Shown here: piece by piece, positions 1 to 4,878 of the stretch | Position numbering within the stretch: position 1 is the first letter of the stretch | Layout: every line of letters starts with the position of its first letter | Position numbers and translations under genes: made by a program | Notes under the pieces: model-generated | Told to the model about the DNA's origin: nothing | What the model saw: only the letters and a program-made list of their open reading frames with translations | The model's database searches: none | Assembly: GCA_028289745.1 (NCBI GenBank) | Contig: JANQOD010000366.1 | Coordinates: forward strand, 1-5,522 | Reading direction: 5' to 3' | Source of the DNA: Allomuricauda sp. | GTDB lineage: Bacteria > Bacteroidota > Bacteroidia > Flavobacteriales > Flavobacteriaceae | DNA length: 5,522 nt

Positions 1-302
1 GGGTCAACTATGTGATTTGTACCGATATTTCAAAAGACGGAATGCTACAGGGCCCCGCATTTGATTTATATGCCGAGATCATCACTGCGACCACGGACCA
101 TCGAACCGAGATTGGTCTGAGTGGGGTAGAGGATTTCGAGGAAATCGGAATAAATCTTATTGCCAGTGGTGGTATTTCGACCATTGAAGAATTGCCTGGG
201 TTGAAGAAGATCGGATGTGAAGGGGTAATCATCGGAAAGGCGATTTATGAAAATCGAATTGGCCTGAAACAGCTTGAAAACTATATTTTGCAGCATGGAT
301 AG
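1..302 (+). CDS. hisA: HisA, ProFAR isomerase (3' part only)
   Basis: The gene enters from the left edge; the reading frame begins at base 3 and 99 codons remain before a TAG stop at 300-302. A full HisA is about 240-245 residues, so roughly the C-terminal 40% of the (beta/alpha)8 barrel is present. HisA is the cytoplasmic isomerase that converts ProFAR to PRFAR in histidine biosynthesis. Visible family marks are TDISKDGMLQGP (the second-half active-site loop, equivalent to the HDGTKNG loop of HisF), the phosphate-binding ASGGIS segment, and GVIIGKAIYE near the end, which forms the other phosphate-binding strand and helix. The distinction from HisF rests on the KDGMLQGP loop and the GKAIYE ending, both HisA-like, and on a separate complete hisF downstream. 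The stop overlaps the next gene by 8 bases. No defect is seen in the visible part. Confidence 0.95.
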   Translation, partial: VNYVICTDISKDGMLQGPAFDLYAEIITATTDHRTEIGLSGVEDFEEIGINLIASGGISTIEELPGLKKIGCEGVIIGKAIYENRIGLKQLENYILQHG

Positions 303-834
303 TTTATCGCTTTTTAAAGAAGAATTCATCAAGAATGCCTGTTTTCGAATGGATGAAAGCCTTCGAATGATTAAAATTTCTTTGGGCAAGGTCTCAGAAG
401 ATCAGGTTTGGCAAAAGCCGAATGGGTTATTGAACAGTATCGGCAACCTGATTTTGCACCTTTGCGGCAACATGACCCAGTACGGTACTGCTTCGTTGCA
501 AGAGATAGAAGATCAACGAAATCGCGATTTGGAGTTTTCAGCGGAAGGGGGTCTGACCAAGACCCAACTATTAGAAAAGTTACTAGCTACTGTACAGCAA
601 GTGAAATCAGCTTTTCAAAGTGTTTCGTTAGAGCGCCTTCTAAAGAAAAAACACGTACAGGGATTTGAATTTTCAGGCATTGGAAATATAGTCCATGTCG
701 TTGAACATTTTTCATATCATACGGGGCAAATTGCATTTTGGGTAAAGCAATTGAAGAATGAACCATTGGGGTTTTATGAGGGTGTTGACCTATCGGCCCT
801 AAATGACGAATGTAGAATGACGAATGTAGAATGA
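295..834 (+). CDS. DinB-like protein, DUF1572 type
   Basis: Encodes 179 residues from the ATG at 295, which overlaps the hisA stop by 8 bases and suggests translational coupling. A TTG seven codons upstream is in frame but would lie deeper inside hisA and is less likely. DinB-like proteins are four-helix bundles that bind a divalent metal through three histidines. Candidates here are H55 (in NLILHLCGN), H138 and H142 (in VVEHFSYHTGQ), with the HxxxH spacing typical of the fold. The segment DQRNRDLEF (73-81) matches the DUF1572 signature between helices 2 and 3. Some DinB-superfamily members are thiol S-transferases; no substrate can be assigned here. No signal peptide or membrane helix is seen. 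A role in histidine synthesis is not implied by the family. The last ten residues (NDECRMTNVE) are encoded by a 14-base tandem repeat and probably are not ancestral. Confidence 0.85.
   Translation: MDSLSLFKEEFIKNACFRMDESLRMIKISLGKVSEDQVWQKPNGLLNSIGNLILHLCGNMTQYGTASLQEIEDQRNRDLEFSAEGGLTKTQLLEKLLATVQQVKSAFQSVSLERLLKKKHVQGFEFSGIGNIVHVVEHFSYHTGQIAFWVKQLKNEPLGFYEGVDLSALNDECRMTNVE
802..834 (+). repeat. 14-base tandem repeat at the end of the DinB gene
   Basis: The unit aatgacgaatgtag occurs at 802-815 and 816-829 without a mismatch, and the first five bases of a third copy (830-834) supply the TGA stop. Because 14 is not a multiple of three, the two copies are read in different frames (NDECR, then MTNVE). 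The repeat sits at the junction between coding sequence and the repeat-rich spacer, and it determines where the DinB gene ends. Confidence 0.9.
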
Positions 835-848
835 AAAAAATGAATAAC

Positions 849-871
849 GTTACCCTGAACATGTGTCAGGG
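849..871 (+). repeat. REP-like hairpin element, copy 1
   Basis: A stem ccctga (853-858) pairs perfectly with tcaggg (866-871) across a 7-base loop. The 23-base element matches copy 2 (1164-1186) at 19 of 23 positions by hand alignment and has the same orientation. It ends 11 bases before the ATG of the GIY-YIG gene, so in mRNA it would fold close to that gene's ribosome-binding region. Such short imperfect palindromes are common between genes in Flavobacteriaceae; naming it REP-like is by structure, not by a database match. Confidence 0.75.
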
Positions 872-882
872 CATTGCAAAAC

Positions 883-1161
883 ATGCAGTTTAGTTTTGTT
901 TACATAATGGCAAATAAGTACAGAACCACGTTGTATATAGGGGTAACAAGCAATCTCTCAAAACGAATAGTTGAACATGCATTGGGTGAAGGTTCAAAAT
1001 TTACCAAGAAATATAATTTGACCGATTTGGTATATTTTGAAAGGTTTACAGACATCAACCAAGCGATTGCTAGAGAAAAACAACTAAAGAATTGGCATCA
1101 TGATTGGAAAATTAATTTGATCAAGGAGAAGAATCCAAAATTGGAAACTCTAGATTGTTAA
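883..1161 (+). CDS. Small GIY-YIG nuclease-domain protein
   Basis: Encodes 92 residues from the ATG at 883; a TTG three codons earlier (874) is also in frame but weaker. The whole protein is one GIY-YIG domain. FVY (5-7) stands for GIY, LYIG (17-20) is the YIG half, R28 in SNLSKR is the catalytic arginine, H32 follows in VEH, E65 in AIAREKQLKNW is the metal-binding glutamate, and N78 lies in the last helix. All expected catalytic positions are therefore present. Stand-alone domains of this length (COG2827/UvrC N-terminal-like) lack the DNA-binding domain of homing endonucleases, and their biological role is mostly unknown. The gene splits hisA-dinB from hisF, is flanked by REP-like hairpins on both sides, and has about 32% GC (90 of 279 bases by hand count) against roughly 42-50% in sampled neighbours, which suggests arrival by transfer. 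Confidence 0.88.
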   Translation: MQFSFVYIMANKYRTTLYIGVTSNLSKRIVEHALGEGSKFTKKYNLTDLVYFERFTDINQAIAREKQLKNWHHDWKINLIKEKNPKLETLDC

Positions 1162-1163
1162 GT

Positions 1164-1190
1164 GTCACCCTGAACTCGTTTCAGGGTCAC
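1164..1190 (+). repeat. REP-like hairpin element, copy 2
   Basis: Starts two bases after the GIY-YIG stop codon. The stem accctga (1167-1173) pairs perfectly with tcagggt (1181-1187) across the loop actcgtt. Past a single C/C mismatch the stem continues with gt at 1164-1165 pairing with ac at 1189-1190. There is no T tract behind it, so it is not a classical intrinsic terminator, although it could pause polymerase or protect the 3' end of the upstream message. Confidence 0.8.
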
Positions 1191-1218
1191 ATCCTGAAGT
1201 ACTGAAAATTATTAATGA

Positions 1219-1243
1219 GACTCCGAAACAAGTTCGGAGTGAC
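1219..1243 (-). repeat. REP-like hairpin element, copy 3 (inverted)
   Basis: The stem actccga (1220-1226) pairs perfectly with tcggagt (1234-1240) around the 7-base loop aacaagt. Read on the minus strand, it matches copy 2 at 18 of 23 positions. Four of the five differences form two compensated base pairs, so the stem stays perfect. With copy 2 it makes an inverted pair about 30 bases apart, directly in front of hisF; the stem ends 9 bases before the hisF ATG. Confidence 0.8.
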
Positions 1244-1249
1244 GAACAT

Positions 1250-2005
1250 ATGCTTACAAAACGAATAATACCCTGTCTTGATATTAAGGATGGCCGTACG
1301 GTCAAAGGGGTGAACTTTGTGAATCTGCGCGATGCGGGCGACCCTGTTGAACTGGGGCGATTCTATGCAGAACAGGGAGCTGATGAATTGGTCTTTTTAG
1401 ATATTTCGGCGACCGAGGAGAAACGCCGCACCTTGGCCGAATTGGTCTATCACGTGGCCGAAAAAGTTGATATTCCCTTTACCGTAGGCGGGGGCATATC
1501 GTCGGTCGAAGATGTCGGAATGCTCTTAAAAAATGGTGCCGACAAGGTGTCTATCAACTCTTCAGCGGTAAAGAACCCTGATTTGATCAATGATCTGGTG
1601 GCCAAATTCGGCTCGCAATGTATCGTTGTGGCCATTGATGCCAAAGAGGTTGATGGGCAATGGAAAGTACATTTGATCGGGGGCAAGGTGCCTACTGACA
1701 TCGACCTGTTCGAATGGGCAAAAGAAGTTGAAAAAAGGGGAGCGGGTGAGATTCTGTTCACCTCGATGAACCATGACGGTACCAAAAATGGTTTTGCCAA
1801 TGTAGCCTTGGCCAAACTTTCTGGGCTGGTCAATATACCAATTATTGCTTCAGGCGGAGCGGGCAATGTACAGCATTTTGCCGATACCTTTATCGAGGGG
1901 AAAGCAGATGCGGCATTGGCCGCTAGTGTTTTTCATTTTAAAGAAATAGCGATCAACGATTTAAAGAACGAACTGAAAAAGAAAGGAATTCCGGTTCGAT
2001 TATAA
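1250..2005 (+). CDS. hisF: HisF, cyclase subunit of IGP synthase
   Basis: Complete at 251 residues, the normal family length. HisF uses ammonia delivered by the glutaminase HisH to turn PRFAR into imidazole glycerol phosphate and AICAR, acting in the cytoplasm as a HisH-HisF heterodimer. The catalytic pair D11 (in PCLDIKDG) and D130 (in VAIDAK) is present. Phosphate-binding GGG lies at 80-82, the second-half loop T171 to G181 (TSMNHDGTKNG, including D176) is intact, and ASGGAGN (200-206) forms the other phosphate site. The first-half FLDISA strand is at 49-54. The start at 1250 gives the usual N-terminus MLTKRIIPCLDI. No Shine-Dalgarno-like sequence precedes it, and a hairpin repeat ends 9 bases upstream, so its leader differs from an undisturbed his operon. 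hisH is not within the window. Confidence 0.97.
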   Translation: MLTKRIIPCLDIKDGRTVKGVNFVNLRDAGDPVELGRFYAEQGADELVFLDISATEEKRRTLAELVYHVAEKVDIPFTVGGGISSVEDVGMLLKNGADKVSINSSAVKNPDLINDLVAKFGSQCIVVAIDAKEVDGQWKVHLIGGKVPTDIDLFEWAKEVEKRGAGEILFTSMNHDGTKNGFANVALAKLSGLVNIPIIASGGAGNVQHFADTFIEGKADAALAASVFHFKEIAINDLKNELKKKGIPVRL

Positions 2006-2010
2006 TAAAT

Positions 2011-2063
2011 GTCATTTCAAGGCGGTCGGGAAACCTAGACCTTTCGACTCTGCTCAGGGTGAC
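2011..2063. repeat. Diverged REP-like element between hisF and hisIE
   Basis: Most of the 72-base hisF-hisIE spacer is repeat-like. On the minus strand, 2063-2054 reads gtcaccctga, identical to the first ten bases of copy 2 (1164-1173); the rest (tttcgactctgc on the plus strand, 2042-2053) differs and resembles a second class of flavobacterial intergenic repeat known to me from memory. A small hairpin at 2024-2041 pairs ggtc and gg with cc and gacc around a GAAA loop with two bulged bases. The outer ends gtca (2011-2014) and tgac (2060-2063) are complementary. It is not a complete copy of the 23-base element. Confidence 0.55.
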
Positions 2064-2077
2064 CAAAGATTTCAAAA

Positions 2078-2674
2078 ATGAATGTAGATTTTACCAAAAA
2101 CCCAGATGGGCTCATACCGGCAATCATTCAAGACGCCGAAACAAAGAATGTGTTGATGCTCGGTTTTATGAACGATGAGGCCCTTCAAAAAACGAAAGAC
2201 ACGAAAAAAGTCACTTTTTTTAGCCGCAGCAAACAACGTTTGTGGACCAAGGGGGAAGAGAGCGGTAATTTTTTGGAATTGGTCGATATAAAGGTTGACT
2301 GTGACAACGACACGCTTCTTGTGGCGGTCAATCCGGTGGGTCCTACCTGCCATACCGGTACCGATACCTGCTGGGGGGAAGAGAATAATCAAGCTTTTGG
2401 TTTTTTGAGCCACTTAGAAGACATAATCACTTCCCGAAAAGAAAACCAAGAAGATGAAAAAAGCTATGTGGCCTCCCTATTTCGTAAGGGCATCAATAAG
2501 ATTGCCCAAAAAGTAGGGGAAGAGGCGGTAGAAATGGTCATCGAGGCCAAAGATGACAATGACGACCTTTTCTTAAACGAAAGCGCCGATTTATTGTTTC
2601 ATCTTTTGATTTTGTTGAAAGCGAAAGGTTTTCAATTGAATGATGTGGTCAAGGTATTGGAGTCAAGGCATTGA
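2078..2674 (+). CDS. hisIE: HisIE, bifunctional PRA-CH / PRA-PH
   Basis: Encodes 198 residues in two fused domains, the usual length for bifunctional HisIE. HisI (about 1-103) is the phosphoribosyl-AMP cyclohydrolase. It shows LMLGFMNDEAL (26-36), FFSRSKQRLWTKGE (47-60), and the metal sites D74-C75-D76 with D78, plus C91 and C98 in PTCHTGTDTCW, so all three zinc cysteines are present. HisE (about 107-198) is the phosphoribosyl-ATP pyrophosphohydrolase, an all-alpha NTP-pyrophosphatase-type fold. It shows KVGEEAVEMVIEA (145-157), whose acidic residues E148, E149 and E152 bind magnesium, and NESADLLFHLL (167-177) with E168 and D171. The protein carries out the second and third steps of the pathway, before HisA. 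It is probably co-transcribed with hisF. Its stop lies 7 bases from the end of the convergent DUF1853 gene. Confidence 0.97.
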   Translation: MNVDFTKNPDGLIPAIIQDAETKNVLMLGFMNDEALQKTKDTKKVTFFSRSKQRLWTKGEESGNFLELVDIKVDCDNDTLLVAVNPVGPTCHTGTDTCWGEENNQAFGFLSHLEDIITSRKENQEDEKSYVASLFRKGINKIAQKVGEEAVEMVIEAKDDNDDLFLNESADLLFHLLILLKAKGFQLNDVVKVLESRH

Positions 2675-2681
2675 CCAACGA

Positions 2682-3488
2682 TCACCACCACACCACAAAT
2701 AACTTTTCAATTTTCCCAGAAGGGTTTCTTGTCCAAACCATTGGGGCATTTTCCCTGACCATTCGCAAGTTGACCTCCATTAAGGTTTCATAATGGTCAA
2801 GCCAAACAACATCGTCGTGTGGCGTGATTACCCACTCCAATTTTTTTGGAATGTAATACTGTGCATTACGAAAATCGGTTGTATCAAAATCGTCAAAGCG
2901 TATCCATTTTCCGGAAATACAGTTGGTGTTCAATGGCCGAATGAACGCGGTATCTTTGAAATAAGGAGTAAAAAGCTGGGCTTTAAAACAGCACTGTTGT
3001 TCCATTTCTGCCGGATCGACATTTATGGATGTCCAATACGATGACAAGCCTTCATGAAAAAGAAGCGGTAGTTGTTTTTCTTTCAATTTATCAAGCTTGG
3101 TATAGAACATATCGCGTTTGTTGGGGCCCATTAAACGATAAATGGGTTCTGAAATAGTTGGATTGATGATATAAAATTTATAGGCCAACTCTACGTGGAC
3201 AAATTTTTGCGAAGCCCTATTTTTTAAGATGAAATCAAGCTCACCGACCCTTGTTTTGCCTTCTTCGACATGCAAATTATTGAAAACAACCTCGTAATCT
3301 TTTGAAGAAGAGATCAAATGGCCGAAGACATGCTCCATTTGATGTCCCAACCTAAGATTTTCGGGTAGGTCAAAGTCTGCGCGGGATTCCATTTTCAACT
3401 TTGGGAACTCAAATTGCCTGAGGCCAAATTGTTGCTTGATCCAAAGCGGTGGTGTATGGTAAAAGCCTTTCAACAATTGTTGGTCCAT
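2682..3488 (-). CDS. DUF1853 family protein, possible PD-(D/E)XK-like fold
   Basis: Encodes 268 residues on the minus strand, from the ATG at 3488-3486 to a TGA at 2684-2682. The central part matches my memory of DUF1853: LRLGHQMEHVFGHL (45-58), then TRVGELDFIL (79-88), HVELAYKFYI (98-107) and GPNKRDMFYTKLDKLKEKQL (121-140). The series E52, D85, E100 and K104 resembles the acidic and lysine positions of PD-(D/E)XK nucleases, but the E100-K104 gap is three residues instead of the usual one, so nuclease activity is an inference. The C-terminus ends in a tryptophan-rich KLFVVWW. No signal peptide or membrane segment is seen, so it should be cytoplasmic. It is convergent with hisIE and divergent from the VWA gene, so it is a single-gene unit here. 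Family function is not established to my knowledge. Confidence 0.8.
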   Translation of the reverse strand: MDQQLLKGFYHTPPLWIKQQFGLRQFEFPKLKMESRADFDLPENLRLGHQMEHVFGHLISSSKDYEVVFNNLHVEEGKTRVGELDFILKNRASQKFVHVELAYKFYIINPTISEPIYRLMGPNKRDMFYTKLDKLKEKQLPLLFHEGLSSYWTSINVDPAEMEQQCCFKAQLFTPYFKDTAFIRPLNTNCISGKWIRFDDFDTTDFRNAQYYIPKKLEWVITPHDDVVWLDHYETLMEVNLRMVRENAPMVWTRNPSGKIEKLFVVWW

Positions 3489-3546
3489 TGCACAAGCTTA
3501 AACGAAAGCGTTAAGTTTTCTTAAAAAGAAAAACGGGCAAATTATT
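3489..3546. promoter_or_regulatory. Divergent promoter region with dyad symmetry
   Basis: This 58-base spacer must carry the start signals of the DUF1853 gene (leftward) and probably the VWA gene (rightward). It holds two inverted repeats. The first, at 3494-3518, centres on aacg-aaag-cgtt and extends outward as cttaa/ttaag with one bulged A. The second is a perfect 7-base repeat, ttttctt (3516-3522) and aagaaaa (3526-3532), with a 3-base spacer. Either could be an operator or promoter-associated. The best match to the Bacteroidota -7 consensus TAnnTTTG on the plus strand is TAAGTTTT at 3512-3519, one base off; no convincing -33 box accompanies it. Confidence 0.4.
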
Positions 3547-4743
3547 ATGTCTTATTTTTATATAATGGCTATGAATTTAAGAAAAGGCTTTCGATTTACT
3601 TCTTACGAGGCTCCAGATCAGACACCTTTTGAAAAACTTTTTGAGATTTTTCAAGAACTCATCACGCATACATCAGGCGATTTCGATGAGGCCATCGATT
3701 GGTTGCGCGAACTTGACAAAGAGTATGAACTGACCGATGATGATTACACCATCGATGACTTCATTGAAGACCTGAAAAGAAAAGGGTACATACGTGAAGA
3801 GTTCGATCCCGATAGCTATGAGGGGTCAGAGGACCAAACAGGCGATGGTGAAGAAGGTGAAGAGGGTCGGGGCCGGGGAAAGATTTCGATCACCGCGAAA
3901 TTGGAACGGATGTTGCGGCAACGTGCCCTTGACCAAATTTTTGGAAAACTCAAACGCAGCGGTTCCGGCAATCACAGAACCGGAAAATCAGGAAGGGGAG
4001 ACGAGCATACCGGTGATTTCAGGGAATATCGCTTTGGCGATACCCTAGAAAACATTTCGATGACCGAAAGCCTTAAAAATGCCCAGATCAATCACGGTAT
4101 AGGCCCTTTTACGCTAAACGAAAATGATCTGGTGGTCGAAGATACCCATCACAAGGCCCAGATGAGTACGGTTCTGATGATCGATATCAGCCATAGTATG
4201 ATCCTATATGGTGAAGATCGTATCACTCCCGCCAAAAAGGTGGCCATGGCCCTTGCCGAATTGATTACGACCCGATACCCCAAAGACACGCTTGATATTC
4301 TCGTTTTCGGCAATGACGCATGGCCGATACCCATCAAGGATCTGCCGTATCTCAGGGTAGGGCCCTACCATACGAATACCGTTGCGGGATTACAACTGGC
4401 GATGGACATGCTTCGCCGCAAACGGAATACCAACAAGCAGATTTTTATGATCACCGATGGTAAGCCCAGTTGTCTTCGGCTTCCCAATGGGGACTATTAT
4501 AAAAATAGTGTTGGGCTTGATGACTACATTGTGGAAAAGTGCTACGCCATGGCCCAACAGGCGAGAAAACTCCATATCCCCATCACAACGTTTATGATCG
4601 CACAAGATCCTTATTTGATGCAGTTTGTGCGTGAGTTTACCCAAGCCAATAAGGGAAAGGCATTTTATACCGGGTTAAAGGGATTGGGCGAGATGATTTT
4701 TGAAGATTACGAAAACAATAGAAGAAAACGAATAAAGGGATAA
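3547..4743 (+). CDS. VWA-domain protein, partner of a ChlI/MoxR-like ATPase
   Basis: Encodes 398 residues if started at 3547. ATGs at 3565 and 3571 are also in frame, and 3571 (MNLRKGFRF) may be the true start because the first eight residues look unlike the rest. The N-terminal part (about 10-90) is acidic and helical. Residues 92-112 are a Gly/Glu/Arg-rich linker. A basic stretch (118-150) precedes FREYRFGDTLENI (158-170). The VWA domain runs from about 205 to 390 with a complete MIDAS metal site: D213, S215 and S217 (DISHS), T278 in the TNT segment (276-278), and D304 (MITDG). No signal peptide or membrane helix is seen, so it is cytoplasmic, unlike the membrane-bound BatA/BatB type. Such proteins bind AAA+ ATPases of the ChlI/MoxR group and act as adaptors in metal insertion or complex remodelling; the client here is unknown. 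The ATPase gene follows after 135 bases. Confidence 0.88.
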   Translation: MSYFYIMAMNLRKGFRFTSYEAPDQTPFEKLFEIFQELITHTSGDFDEAIDWLRELDKEYELTDDDYTIDDFIEDLKRKGYIREEFDPDSYEGSEDQTGDGEEGEEGRGRGKISITAKLERMLRQRALDQIFGKLKRSGSGNHRTGKSGRGDEHTGDFREYRFGDTLENISMTESLKNAQINHGIGPFTLNENDLVVEDTHHKAQMSTVLMIDISHSMILYGEDRITPAKKVAMALAELITTRYPKDTLDILVFGNDAWPIPIKDLPYLRVGPYHTNTVAGLQLAMDMLRRKRNTNKQIFMITDGKPSCLRLPNGDYYKNSVGLDDYIVEKCYAMAQQARKLHIPITTFMIAQDPYLMQFVREFTQANKGKAFYTGLKGLGEMIFEDYENNRRKRIKG

Positions 4744-4878
4744 GGGCGGTGAAAAAAAGCGTCTGTCTCTGCGCCATATTTTTGCCCTCTAAAACACTGA
4801 CGGGTCCAAAGTGATGAAATCCGACCAGATAAAGGCATCTACGGCATGTAACAATTGAAAAAGAAAGAACCCTACAAT

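Noticed and set aside
274..294. TTG start adding seven residues to the DinB protein
   Set aside because: The added residues fall inside hisA and look unlike the family N-terminus; the ATG at 295 gives a normal short overlap.
408..668. Plus-strand open frame of 86 codons inside the DinB gene
   Set aside because: It is in another frame of a gene with recognisable family motifs, and its basic, low-information translation resembles no known protein.
891..898. tagttttg matches the Bacteroidota -7 promoter consensus TAnnTTTG
   Set aside because: It lies inside the GIY-YIG coding sequence, no TTG/TTTG box sits at the right distance upstream, and a start downstream of it would remove the catalytic FVY motif.
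849..1243. Three related short repeats considered as a CRISPR array
   Set aside because: The copies are imperfect, one is inverted, spacing is irregular (a whole gene lies between two of them), and no cas gene is visible.
1450..1866. Long minus-strand open frame opposite hisF (138 codons)
   Set aside because: It lies wholly within a well-supported hisF gene, has no recognisable domain, and follows from the codon pattern of the other strand.
4744..4787. Possible intrinsic terminator after the VWA gene (ggcg/cgcc pairing followed by atattttt)
   Set aside because: The stem is only four base pairs with a loop of over 20 bases, too weak to support. The downstream ATPase gene is probably in the same transcription unit.
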